Shown here piece by piece: positions 41,229-49,882 of a DNA stretch of 64,000 nt (within the stretch, counting starts at the first letter, position 1; each line of letters begins with the position of its first letter). A model generated the notes under the pieces. That model saw nothing but the letters and a program-made list of their open reading frames with translations, was not told the DNA's origin and did no database searches. Location of the stretch: contig JABCZD010000003.1 of the NCBI GenBank assembly GCA_013289855.1, positions 310,001-374,000 on the forward strand, written 5' to 3'. The stretch comes from Acidobacteriota bacterium (GTDB lineage Bacteria; Acidobacteriota; Terriglobia; Acidiferrales; UBA7541). Made by a program: the position numbers and the translations under genes.

Positions 41229-42596
41229 ATGAGCACTAACACTTCTACGATTGCGCAGTTGTGGTCCAAGGCTGACCGCTCGGCGGTTCGCGCGTTTTTT
41301 CTTTCCATCGCCGCGCTGAGCGTGGCTTTAATTCTGGCGCTCTATTCCGGAGCGGCGGCGGAACTTGGGCATATTTTTCTTGCCAGCACTTCCGCGCTGG
41401 CGGCGCTGGCGGTTGCGGGATGGGTGGCGGCCACACTGGTGCCCGTGCTCGCCAAGCGCACTCCATTGCGGTGGATCGGCTACAAGATGGAGTACCGCCT
41501 AACGCGCCAGGGATGGGTATACCTGGCGGGAATTATTCTGGTGGCGCTGGCCGCGCTGAATACCGGCAACAATCTGCTGTTTCTGATCCTTTCCACGCTG
41601 GTCGCGGCCATTCTAATGTCCGGGATACTTTCTTCCATCACGCTTTCCGGGGTGGAGTTGCGGCTGGAGCTTCCCGAGCATATTTTTGCGACGCGATCGG
41701 TGCGCACGGTAATCGAGTTGCGCAACGAAAAACTGACGCTACCTTCCTTTTCCATGCGCGTCGAAGCCGCCACGAAAAAGGGCGGGCCGGCTCCGGCCAT
41801 GCTGGAGACGCCGGTTTATTTTCCGTACCTTCCAAAACGCGAGCACGTGCGGCAGGTGGTGCCGATGACGTTTCCGCGGCGCGGACTGTATCGCCAGGAG
41901 GCGTTTCGCATCGTAACGCGCTTTCCGTTTGGATTTTTGCAAAAAGCGCGGCGCATCGATTTGAAGACGGAAGCGCTGGTGTATCCCTCGGTGGAACCAA
42001 CCGAGCAGCTGATCGAGATTCTTCCCGGACTGCAAGGCTCGCTCGAGAGTGTGTCGAAAGGCTACGGCCAGGATTTATATGCGCTGCGCGACTATGTGAT
42101 GACCGACAGCGCGCGGCACGTGCATTGGAAAGCATCAGCGAGGTTTGGCAAGCTGATGGTGCGGGAGTTTACACGCGATGACGATTGCCGTGTGTTGCTG
42201 GTGCTGGACCCGCACATGCATGCGGCTTCGCCGAAAAATGCTGGCTCATCATCTGCACGGCAACCCGCCGCGCAATCCGCCGCAGAACGGTTTGAGCGCG
42301 CGGTGACGCTGTGCGCCAGCCTGGCGTGGCATTTTTCCGAAAGCAGCGCGGTTTTGCAATTTCGCACTGCGGGGATCGAGACGACACTGGCGCCGGCCGG
42401 CGACAATATTTTTGCGATTCTGCGGCATCTGGCGCTGGCGCAGGCGCTGCCGCCGGATCCGCAGTACAAATTGATTACCGAGCTGGCGGCGGCGCCGGAG
42501 CTTTTTAAGATTATTATTACCAGCCAGCCGCATGGATCGATTCCCGCGGCGCTGTGGCGGACGTCTTATGTGATTTTTCTGGATGATCTTTTGTAG
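41229..42596 (+). CDS. DUF58 domain protein
   Basis: A 455-residue membrane protein with two N-terminal helix pairs (RAFFLSIAALSVALILALYSGA; GWVYLAGIILVALAALNTGNNLLFLILSTLVAAILMSG). A beta-rich segment follows, then the DUF58 core GQDLYALRDYVMTDSARHVHWKASARFGKLMVREFTRDDDCRVLLVLDP. It is the usual partner of MoxR; the core resembles a VWA-like fold. The upstream REP ends at the start codon, so no Shine-Dalgarno exists unless the REP hairpin provides one; an ATG further in is an alternative. Downstream mutY begins in the same direction. Confidence 0.9.
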   Translation: MSTNTSTIAQLWSKADRSAVRAFFLSIAALSVALILALYSGAAAELGHIFLASTSALAALAVAGWVAATLVPVLAKRTPLRWIGYKMEYRLTRQGWVYLAGIILVALAALNTGNNLLFLILSTLVAAILMSGILSSITLSGVELRLELPEHIFATRSVRTVIELRNEKLTLPSFSMRVEAATKKGGPAPAMLETPVYFPYLPKREHVRQVVPMTFPRRGLYRQEAFRIVTRFPFGFLQKARRIDLKTEALVYPSVEPTEQLIEILPGLQGSLESVSKGYGQDLYALRDYVMTDSARHVHWKASARFGKLMVREFTRDDDCRVLLVLDPHMHAASPKNAGSSSARQPAAQSAAERFERAVTLCASLAWHFSESSAVLQFRTAGIETTLAPAGDNIFAILRHLALAQALPPDPQYKLITELAAAPELFKIIITSQPHGSIPAALWRTSYVIFLDDLL

Positions 42597-42747
42597 GCGG
42601 CGTTTGGGCCTATCGTAGAGAGGTCGTGTCGTCGCGAGCCGAGCTGTCAGATGGTTGCGGCGGCCACAGCGCCAATCGGGAGATTGGCGTTCCCAGGAAA
42701 GACACTCCCCCCAGAAACGCACTACGTGTGCGAAACTGCTCCCGGTC

Positions 42748-43860
42748 ATGCTCACGGGTACGAAATTGCGCGCGTTTCGGAAAAGCCTGCTGGCGTGGTT
42801 CCGACAGTTTCAGCGGGACTTGCCTTGGCGCCGCGACAGAGACGCGTATCGTGTGTGGCTGTCGGAAATCATGCTGCAACAAACGCGGGTCGCGGCGGTA
42901 ATTCCCTACTACGAGCGCTTTCTTGAGCATTTCCCGACGGTGAGCGCACTCGCAGAGGCGCCGACAGAAGAGGTGTTGCGGTTCTGGTCTGGGCTTGGAT
43001 ATTACAGCCGGGCGCGCAATCTGCAGCGAGCGGCGCAGCAGATCGTAGCTAAGCACGCGGGAGAATTTCCTGAAGACCAAGAAAACGCGCTCGCGCTGCC
43101 GGGAATCGGCGCGTACACTGCGGCGGCAATTCTGAGCATCGCGTTCGACCAAGGACATGCGGTTCTCGACGGCAACGTCGCGCGCGTTTTAGCAAGACTT
43201 TTCGCTATACGCGGCGATTTGCGTGAACCGGCGCGCTGGCAGAGGTTGCAGCGCAGCGCGGATGAATTGCTCGAACGCAAAGCGCCCGGCGATTGGAATC
43301 AGGCCATGATGGAACTCGGCGCGACGATTTGCACGCCGCGTGCGCCGCAGTGTTTGTTGTGCCCGGTGGCGAAACATTGCGCCGCGCGAAAACAAGGTAT
43401 TCAGGAAGAAATTCCGGAAAAACGTAAGAAACGAACGCCGGTTAGCGTGACGCTGGCCGCGGCGGTTTTTGTGAACCCGCAAGGCGACACGGTGTTGTTG
43501 CCGCCGCCGCGAACGGGAAGTGAAAAAGTCGGCGCGGATCACGTTCCTACGCTGGTATCGAAGATGTGGCATTTTCCTACCATTGCCGTCACGGGAGATC
43601 CCCGGACGGAACTGGAGCGGCATTTGAAGAGCGAATGTGCGTTGGACAAGAAGCGCAGTTCTTCCGGCATGCTAAGTCTGGTTGCGCTTGGCCGTGTGAG
43701 GCACTCCGTGACGTATCGCCAGATCACGATTTGTGCTTTTCGCATCCCCGTGGCAAAGCTTCCGCTACTGGACGGCGCAAAGGCGGTAGCGCTTAACGAG
43801 CTGGCGTCCGTGCCGATTTCCAACCTGACGCGCAAAATCGGGCGCGCGGCGCTGGCCTAG
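42748..43860 (+). CDS. mutY: A/G-specific adenine glycosylase MutY
   Basis: A 370-residue base-excision repair enzyme removing A opposite 8-oxoG. The HhH domain has SEIMLQQTRVAAVIPYYERFL (catalytic Glu and Gln) and LPGIGAYTAAAILSIAFDQGHAVLDGNVARV (catalytic Asp region). The 4Fe-4S cluster is C-x6-C-x2-C-x5-C (CTPRAPQCLLCPVAKHC). A C-terminal NUDIX-like domain (VTLAAAVFVNPQGDTVLLPPP...MWHFPTI) recognises 8-oxoG. The ATG at 42748 is preferred, since upstream frame is low quality. It sits inside the MoxR-DUF58-TgpA cluster, an unrelated insertion by function. Confidence 0.94.
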   Translation: MLTGTKLRAFRKSLLAWFRQFQRDLPWRRDRDAYRVWLSEIMLQQTRVAAVIPYYERFLEHFPTVSALAEAPTEEVLRFWSGLGYYSRARNLQRAAQQIVAKHAGEFPEDQENALALPGIGAYTAAAILSIAFDQGHAVLDGNVARVLARLFAIRGDLREPARWQRLQRSADELLERKAPGDWNQAMMELGATICTPRAPQCLLCPVAKHCAARKQGIQEEIPEKRKKRTPVSVTLAAAVFVNPQGDTVLLPPPRTGSEKVGADHVPTLVSKMWHFPTIAVTGDPRTELERHLKSECALDKKRSSSGMLSLVALGRVRHSVTYRQITICAFRIPVAKLPLLDGAKAVALNELASVPISNLTRKIGRAALA

Positions 43861-43961
43861 GCGCCGTAGCGGTTGCACGCGGTAAATGTTATCGATTCGC
43901 GGCGCGCGAGGATGCTCGCCGCACGCAGGCGGCAACCGTGGTGCTACTATAAAAATTCCCC

Positions 43962-46229
43962 ATGGCTGCTTCCTCCAGCGTTCCGTACCTCCCAACGCCG
44001 CCCGCAGAGCGGTTTTTTCGTCTTTCGTTGTTCTTTCTGTTGTTCGTTTCGGTGGCTACGCTGGCGACGACCGGCAAGCTCGATGCCTTCTCTTCCGTGA
44101 TCGCCATCGCCGCAATGCTTTATAAAGGTGTGCGGCTGTGGGCTTCCAAACCAGCTGAACTTACACCGCGTAACGCTACTTTTCTAGTGATCGCGTATCT
44201 GGCGTTTTTCCCGCTGGATGTTTTGTTGCTGTCGCGCGCGTTCGTGGCCAACTCGCCGAACCCGCCGCTATTCGCCGCGTTGATCGGCGTGGTGCATTTT
44301 CTTTTGTTCGTGATGCTGGTCCGTTTTTACAGCGCCACCACGGACCGTGACGCGCTGTTTCTGGCCATGCTTTCGTTCTCGGCCATGCTGGCGGCGGCGG
44401 TGCTTACCGTGGACACCGCGTTTTTGCTGTTCTTTTTCTTGTATCTGCTTTTTGCCGTGGCCACCTTCGTGGGAATGGAACTGCGCCGGGCCGCGCAAGG
44501 CGCGATCACCCCTGCGGCATTTACCGCGCAGCCACAACGCGAACGGCGGATGACGCGCGCCCTGAGTCTGGCAGCGGTGAGCGTGGCATTTGGCGCGATT
44601 CTCCTCGGCGGTATGCTGTTCTTTCTTTTTCCGCGTGTGAGCGGCGGTTATCTGGGACGCACCAGCTTGAATCCGCCGCTGGGCACCGGGTTTAGCGACG
44701 ACGTGGAACTTGGACAAATCGGTGAATTAAAACAAAACTCTGAAGTAATGATGCGCATCGAAACTGGCCATCCGATTGGCTACTCGCGCCTGCGCTGGCG
44801 CGGCATCGCGCTTTCGACTTTTGATGGGCGGCGCTGGACGTCTCCCGAGCACATCATCAATACGCTTTCCGCCAATCTCGACGGATGGATTTACGTTAAT
44901 GGCGGAGGGCGGCGCAAGGAAGCGGGCGTTCCTGGAATGCTGTACACCGTGGTGCTCGAGCCCATGGCCACGGATGTAATTTTCGTTCCCGGCGCGCCGG
45001 TGTCGCTGCAGGGAAATTTCAGCGGGCAGGCGAACAACAACTTTGGCGCGATACGCAATAACTATCTGTTTCGCGACGGCACGGATTCTCTTTTCAACCC
45101 GTTTCACAACTATTCCGCCATTCGCTATAACGGCTTTTCTCAATTGCCGGACATCAATGTGCCCAAGCTGAAGGCGGCGTCGGAACAATATCCGCAAGAC
45201 ATCGCCAATTCATATTTACAGCTTCCACCGCTTGACGAGCGGATACCGCAATTAGCGAAGCAAGTGACCGCCGGCGCCACGACGGCGTACGACAAGGCGC
45301 AATTGATAGAAACTTTTTTGCGCAGCGGCAAATTTAAATACACGCTGGTGATTACCGGCAATCCCGGAGATGACCCGCTGGCGCATTTCCTGTTTGAGAC
45401 ACGCGCCGGGCATTGCGAATACTTCGCGTCTTCCATGGCCGTGATGCTGCGCACGCTCGGCGTCCCGACGCGGGCGGTGAATGGCTTTCTTCCGGGCGAA
45501 TACAACGAACTAGGCGGCGACTACGTGGTGCGCGCCAGCGACGCGCACAGTTGGGTGGAAGTATTTTTTCCCGGGAGCGGGTGGATTGTGTTTGATCCCA
45601 CACCGGACGCGCCGGAAGGCTCCACAGGATTTCTTTCGCGCATGCAAAAGTATGCGGACTGGATGGAGCTGACCTGGGAAGACTGGGTGATCAGCTACGA
45701 CTTCGCGCACCAGGTGACGCTGGCGCAGACGCTGCAACGGGATTCGCGGAATTGGACCGAGTCTGGCCGCGACTGGTTCCAACGCAAGCAGGAACGCGGG
45801 AAGGATTGGTTCAAATCCTGGCAATTTCAGCATGCCAGCTTGCGTTATTTGTTGCCGCTGGGACTGGTGTTGTTTCTGGTGGTATTGCGGTTCGATCTTT
45901 TTTCGCGCTTGCTGCGGCGCGCCACGCTGATTTTGCGCATGAAGTGGAAGACTTCGGCGGGCGCGAATCCGGAGCTGGCGTCGCGGCTTTATTTTGAATT
46001 GCTGCGGGTGCTGGAAAAGCGCGGGATTGCGCGGCGCGAATCGCAGACGCCGCGGGAGTTTGCGGCGGCGTTGGGCGGAATGTGGCAGTCGAAAGCTGCC
46101 GGGCTGACGCCGGCGGTGCGCGAATTTACGGAGATTTATGCGCACGCGCGGTTTGGCGGGGCGACGTGCGATACTTCGCGGCTGCGCGTTTTGCTGGCGC
46201 AGATTCGTGCGGGCCTGCGCTCGCGGTAG
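43962..46229 (+). CDS. TgpA-like membrane transglutaminase (DUF3488/DUF4129)
   Basis: A 755-residue protein. Six to seven N-terminal helices (DUF3488) are followed by an external transglutaminase-like domain. Its triad is Cys in RAGHCEYFASSMAVMLRTLGVPTRAVNGF, His in RASDAHSWVEVFFPGSGW and Asp in IVFDPTPDAP. A further helix (LRYLLPLGLVLFLVVLRFDLF) and a DUF4129-type cytoplasmic tail (LYFELLRVLEKRGIARRESQTPREFA) end it. This is the normal third member of MoxR-DUF58-TgpA clusters. TgpA is essential in Pseudomonas, but its substrate is unknown. Confidence 0.93.
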   Translation: MAASSSVPYLPTPPAERFFRLSLFFLLFVSVATLATTGKLDAFSSVIAIAAMLYKGVRLWASKPAELTPRNATFLVIAYLAFFPLDVLLLSRAFVANSPNPPLFAALIGVVHFLLFVMLVRFYSATTDRDALFLAMLSFSAMLAAAVLTVDTAFLLFFFLYLLFAVATFVGMELRRAAQGAITPAAFTAQPQRERRMTRALSLAAVSVAFGAILLGGMLFFLFPRVSGGYLGRTSLNPPLGTGFSDDVELGQIGELKQNSEVMMRIETGHPIGYSRLRWRGIALSTFDGRRWTSPEHIINTLSANLDGWIYVNGGGRRKEAGVPGMLYTVVLEPMATDVIFVPGAPVSLQGNFSGQANNNFGAIRNNYLFRDGTDSLFNPFHNYSAIRYNGFSQLPDINVPKLKAASEQYPQDIANSYLQLPPLDERIPQLAKQVTAGATTAYDKAQLIETFLRSGKFKYTLVITGNPGDDPLAHFLFETRAGHCEYFASSMAVMLRTLGVPTRAVNGFLPGEYNELGGDYVVRASDAHSWVEVFFPGSGWIVFDPTPDAPEGSTGFLSRMQKYADWMELTWEDWVISYDFAHQVTLAQTLQRDSRNWTESGRDWFQRKQERGKDWFKSWQFQHASLRYLLPLGLVLFLVVLRFDLFSRLLRRATLILRMKWKTSAGANPELASRLYFELLRVLEKRGIARRESQTPREFAAALGGMWQSKAAGLTPAVREFTEIYAHARFGGATCDTSRLRVLLAQIRAGLRSR

Positions 46230-46311
46230 GACTTCACTTCCCCTCCCAAACGGAACATCCCTTGCGACGTGTTATAATGGAATGTTGTCGAAAGCTTCAG
46301 TTTTACCACCT

Positions 46312-47805
46312 ATGACGAAGAGTGTGACCAAAGTCGGATTTGTCAGCCTCGGCTGCCCGAAAAACCTTGTGGACAGCGAGGTGATGATGGGTATTCTTGC
46401 GCGCGAAGGGTACGAACTGACGCCGCGGGCTGATGAGGCCGAGATACTCGTCGTGAATACGTGCAGCTTTATCGAGTCCGCGCAGAAGGAATCGGTGGAC
46501 GCGATTCTGGAGATGGCGGAGCACAAGAAATTTGGCGCCGCTAAAAAATTGATTGTGGCGGGATGTCTGGTGGAACGCTACCGGGCGCAGATTTTGGAGC
46601 AGGTGCCGGAAGTTGACGCTGTGGTGGGCACCGGCGAAGTGGAACGCATCATGGAAGCGGTGGAGGGCGATTTGCGCGTGCTGCCGGCGCAGCCTGCCGC
46701 GTTCTTGTATCACGATTTGACGCCGCGCGTGATCACCACGCCCCGGCACGCCGCGTACATCAAAATCGCCGAGGGTTGCGATCATCCGTGTTCGTTTTGC
46801 ATTATTCCGCAGTTGCGCGGAAAATTTCGCAGCCGCAGGTTTGAGTCGGTGCTGCGCGAGGCGGAGAATCTGGTCGCCGGCGGGGCGCGCGAAATCACTT
46901 TGATTGGGCAGGATACTACTTCTTACGGCGAGGATTTGGGCTTGCGCGATGGCTTGGCGTTGCTGCTTGAGAAACTGGCACAAATTGGCGGTGCGCAATC
47001 TGCAGAGGGCGATGATCTGTTGTGGGTGCGGTTCCTGTACGCGTATCCCAATCGCGTGACTCAGAAAATGCTCGATACTTTGGCGAACTATCCGCGGCTG
47101 GCGAAGTACATGGATATGCCGCTGCAGCACGCCAGCCGCAATGTGCTGGCGCGCATGAAGCGCGGCGGAAATGGCGAATCGTTCTTGAAACTGCTGGAGC
47201 GCATTCGCGGGACGATTTCTGGTGTTTCATTGCGCACGTCGTTCATCGTGGGCTTTCCTGGAGAGACCGACGCGGATTTTGCCGAACTGTGCGAGTTCGT
47301 AAAGGCCGCGCAGCTTGATTGGATGGGCGTGTTTGAATATTCCGACGTGGACAATGCGGGGAGTTTTGCGCTGGATGAAAAGGTTGATGCCGCGACCATC
47401 ACGGCGCGTCGCAATGAGTTGATGGCCATTCAAAAGAAAATTTCGCGGGCGTGCTTGAAGCGGTTCCGCGGACAGACGCATATCGCGCTGGTTGAAGGCC
47501 CGTCGAAAGATAATCCGCTGGTGTGGGAAGCGCGCCTCGAAGGTATGGCGCCGGACATCGACGGCAAGTTGTACCTGACGGATATCGAGTTGCCGAATGG
47601 TGATGTGGCGGAGACCGGCGACGTGGCCCGCGTGGAGATTACCAAGACCGATGCCTACGATTTGATTGGGCGGGTCGTAGAAATTATTCCGCGTTCGCGT
47701 GAGTTGCGCATCGATGCCGGCGCTACTAGGAAAAATTCTGACGTTCCGCCCGTGGAGAAACTGCACCGCATCGCCACCGGCGCTCCGCTGCGTGTGCTGG
47801 CGTGA
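46312..47805 (+). CDS. rimO: Ribosomal protein S12 methylthiotransferase RimO
   Basis: A 497-residue radical SAM enzyme that methylthiolates an Asp of S12. The N-terminal MTTase domain has Cys in VGFVSLGCPKN, VVNTCSF and VAGCLVERY (one 4Fe-4S). The radical SAM motif is EGCDHPCSFCIIPQLRGKFRSR (CxxxCxxC). A C-terminal TRAM domain (RGQTHIALVEG...VARVEITKTDAYDLIGRVV) binds substrate. The ATG at 46312 matches the family start. A TATAAT at 46273-46278 gives a short leader without Shine-Dalgarno. The QHASRNVLARMKR segment is typical of RimO over MiaB. Confidence 0.94.
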   Translation: MTKSVTKVGFVSLGCPKNLVDSEVMMGILAREGYELTPRADEAEILVVNTCSFIESAQKESVDAILEMAEHKKFGAAKKLIVAGCLVERYRAQILEQVPEVDAVVGTGEVERIMEAVEGDLRVLPAQPAAFLYHDLTPRVITTPRHAAYIKIAEGCDHPCSFCIIPQLRGKFRSRRFESVLREAENLVAGGAREITLIGQDTTSYGEDLGLRDGLALLLEKLAQIGGAQSAEGDDLLWVRFLYAYPNRVTQKMLDTLANYPRLAKYMDMPLQHASRNVLARMKRGGNGESFLKLLERIRGTISGVSLRTSFIVGFPGETDADFAELCEFVKAAQLDWMGVFEYSDVDNAGSFALDEKVDAATITARRNELMAIQKKISRACLKRFRGQTHIALVEGPSKDNPLVWEARLEGMAPDIDGKLYLTDIELPNGDVAETGDVARVEITKTDAYDLIGRVVEIIPRSRELRIDAGATRKNSDVPPVEKLHRIATGAPLRVLA

Positions 47806-47812
47806 GGTTTTA

Positions 47813-47842
47813 GTAGCGCACAGGCAAGAGTGCCTGTGCTAC
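47813..47842. repeat. Palindromic REP with GTAG heads at both ends
   Basis: GTAGCGCACAGGCA, loop AGAG, TGCCTGTGCTAC: a near-perfect hairpin starting eight bases after the rimO stop. Both strands begin GTAGC, so either orientation is a valid REP. It may also terminate rimO. Confidence 0.8.
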
Positions 47843-47905
47843 TGGAGTTGATGTAAACTTCCCTTTCTGGGCGAATCACAAATTCCAAATAGCAGGATCA
47901 GCGTC

Positions 47906-48136
47906 ATGTTACATAAATGTCCGATTTGCAAAACGCCTACCGACTCGACGGTGCACGGCGACTTCCCTTTTTGCGGCGAACGCTGCCGCGACCGCGATCT
48001 CGGCAACTGGGCCACGGAAAAATATGTGGTCTCCGATCCCATCTTCAACGAAGACGAGCTCGAAGAAATTGAATCGCCGCGCAAAACAATAATTGTCGAC
48101 CTGGAACTCGACGAGCCGAATGACGCCGGACACTGA
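47906..48136 (+). CDS. yacG: DNA gyrase inhibitor / zinc protein YacG
   Basis: A 76-residue protein with the YacG zinc site CPICKTP...FPFCGERCRDRDLGNWATEKYVV (Cys pairs separated by about 15 residues) and acidic tail. In E. coli YacG binds GyrB and inhibits gyrase. The ATG at 47906 follows the REP by about 60 bp. The gene overlaps pgpA by 17 bp and is the likely first gene of the yacG-pgpA-TIG/NHL unit. Confidence 0.9.
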   Translation: MLHKCPICKTPTDSTVHGDFPFCGERCRDRDLGNWATEKYVVSDPIFNEDELEEIESPRKTIIVDLELDEPNDAGH

Positions 48137-48707
48137 GCCCGCCAATGCTGCTGGTCCGAACTCGGTCTCACAAAGGCCACGCCTCGCATTCGCTGTCGCC
48201 ACCGTTTTTGGTATGGGCTACCTCAAGCCCGGTCCTGGGACTTACGGATCTATCGTCGGGATGCTGCTTTCGATGCTCGCGACTTGGCTCAGCGCCTATC
48301 GCATTTTGTCACTCCACGGAGCGACTGACGGACCTACAAGTTTTTGGGGCACGACTTGGTTGACGTCATACCACGACTATCTGGGATTAATAATTATTGG
48401 CGGCATCGGGATATACGCGGCGGATCGAGTCGCGAAATGGGCGAACTGCAAAGACCCGCAGTACGTGATCATCGATGAAGTCTCTGGTCAACTTTTGACC
48501 TACAGTCTACTTTGGTTTTCTCCTCTTAACTGGAAGACGTGGCTCCTCGGTCTGGGGCTCTTTCGCCTCTTCGACATATGGAAGCCCTTCCCCATCCGCC
48601 ACCTGGAAAAACTGCCAGGCGGCTGGGGCATCATGGCCGACGACTGGCTGGCGGGCATCTACGCTGCAATTCTGCTGCGTCTCGCGTTACACTTTAACCT
48701 GCTATGA
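48120..48707 (+). CDS. pgpA: Phosphatidylglycerophosphatase A
   Basis: A 195-residue membrane phosphatase. Core motifs are VFGMGYLKPGPGTYGSIVGMLLSML, VIIDEVSGQLLT (catalytic Asp/Glu), LGLGLFRLFDIWKPFPIRHLEKLPGGWGIMADDWLAG. It converts phosphatidylglycerol-phosphate to phosphatidylglycerol. The ATG at 48120 lies inside yacG; another candidate nine codons earlier exists. It overlaps the next gene by four bases. plsY and gpsA, also of phospholipid synthesis, lie 3 kb downstream in the same direction. Confidence 0.93.
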   Translation: MTPDTEPANAAGPNSVSQRPRLAFAVATVFGMGYLKPGPGTYGSIVGMLLSMLATWLSAYRILSLHGATDGPTSFWGTTWLTSYHDYLGLIIIGGIGIYAADRVAKWANCKDPQYVIIDEVSGQLLTYSLLWFSPLNWKTWLLGLGLFRLFDIWKPFPIRHLEKLPGGWGIMADDWLAGIYAAILLRLALHFNLL

Positions 48708-49777
48708 AATTCGGCCTGGGTGAATCTTCCAAGAAGAACGGTATCCCGCGCATTGAGCGCGTCGCGCCATCAGCGGCCATCCCTGGCGGCGAGATTGCCA
48801 TTTACGGTACGGGCTTCGCGTCCCGCAATGGTTCGCGGCCGATCGTGCGCTTCGGCGAGCAGGAAGCCAGTCTCTCGCTGGCCAGCGAGACGCGTCTGAT
48901 CGCGAAAGTTCCCGAAGGCGCCAGCGGCGGCATGGTACAAGTCAGCATGGCCGACCACGAAAGCGCGCCGCATCCCGTCTCTATCGGCGTGGAAGTCGCC
49001 GACAATCTCCATCCCGTAGCGAATCCCGCCGTGGATGCCGAAGGCAATATCTACGTAACATTTTCCGGGCAGCGCGGGCAACGCGTGCCGGTCTCGCTGT
49101 ACAAGATCACCGCGAACTACAGCGTGAAGCCGTACGTCACCTCGTTGATCAACCCGAGCGGCCTGGCCATCGGTCCCGGGGGCGATCTATTCGTCTCCTG
49201 CCGCCACGATGGCACCATTCACCGCGTCACGCCGGATGGCCGCGCCGAAGAGTGGATCGAGGGCATGGGAGTAGCCACGGGCATCGCGTTCGACAAAGCA
49301 GGCAACCTCTACGTCGGCGACCGCAGCGGCACCATTTTCAAAATCAGCCCTACGCGCGAAATTTTTGTGTTTGCCACGCTGGAGCCGTCCATCGCCGCAT
49401 ATCATCTGGCATTCCATCCGAGCGGCGATCTATATGTGACGGGGCCGACAACCTCCAGCTTCGATCGCATTTTCCGCATCACGCAAGGCGGCGAAGTGCT
49501 GGTTTTTTACCGCGGACTAGGACGGCCGCAAGGTTTGGCGTTCGACCGGGACGGCTACCTCTACGTGGCCGCGAGCTTCGCCGGACGCCGCGGGCTGGTG
49601 CGCATCTCCCCGCAAGGCCATGCGGACATCGCACTAAGCGGATCAAATCTAGTCGGCGTAGCGCTACAGCCTTCAGGCCGCGCGATCCTGGCCACCTCGT
49701 TCACGCTCGGCAGCGGACCAACGGGCGCACTATACACGCTGGACTGGGAAGTTCGCGGCCTGCCGCTAGTCGGCTAA
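48704..49777 (+). CDS. TIG (IPT) domain plus NHL/SMP-30-like propeller protein
   Basis: A 357-residue protein. Residues about 15-95 form an IPT/TIG domain (PRIERVAPSAAIPGGEIAIYGTGFA...PIVRFG..EASLSLASETRLIAKVPEGASGGMVQVSM). A six-bladed NHL-like propeller follows: NPSGLAIGPGGDLFVSCRHDGTIHRVTPDG, ATGIAFDKAGNLYVGDRSGTIFKISP and RPQGLAFDRDGYLYVAASF. There is no signal peptide, although most relatives are exported. It overlaps pgpA by four bases (ATGA) and is thus co-translated with it. Function unknown; a cytoplasmic scaffold or a missed upstream start are possibilities. Confidence 0.85.
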   Translation: MKFGLGESSKKNGIPRIERVAPSAAIPGGEIAIYGTGFASRNGSRPIVRFGEQEASLSLASETRLIAKVPEGASGGMVQVSMADHESAPHPVSIGVEVADNLHPVANPAVDAEGNIYVTFSGQRGQRVPVSLYKITANYSVKPYVTSLINPSGLAIGPGGDLFVSCRHDGTIHRVTPDGRAEEWIEGMGVATGIAFDKAGNLYVGDRSGTIFKISPTREIFVFATLEPSIAAYHLAFHPSGDLYVTGPTTSSFDRIFRITQGGEVLVFYRGLGRPQGLAFDRDGYLYVAASFAGRRGLVRISPQGHADIALSGSNLVGVALQPSGRAILATSFTLGSGPTGALYTLDWEVRGLPLVG

Positions 49778-49781
49778 TAGA

Positions 49782-49822
49782 AACAGGCACTCTTGTTTAC
49801 ACTCGCTAGGGTGCCTGTGCGG
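49782..49822. repeat. Decayed copy of the palindromic REP
   Basis: ACAGGCACTCTTG and GGTGCCTGTGC match the arms of the hairpin at 47813, but about 14 extra bases separate them and the GTAG heads are lost. Confidence 0.55.
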
Positions 49823-49882
49823 TTTTGTACGGCTTCGTGAGACGGGCTGAAATATTGGCCGAAACGGGATACGCGAAAAAAC

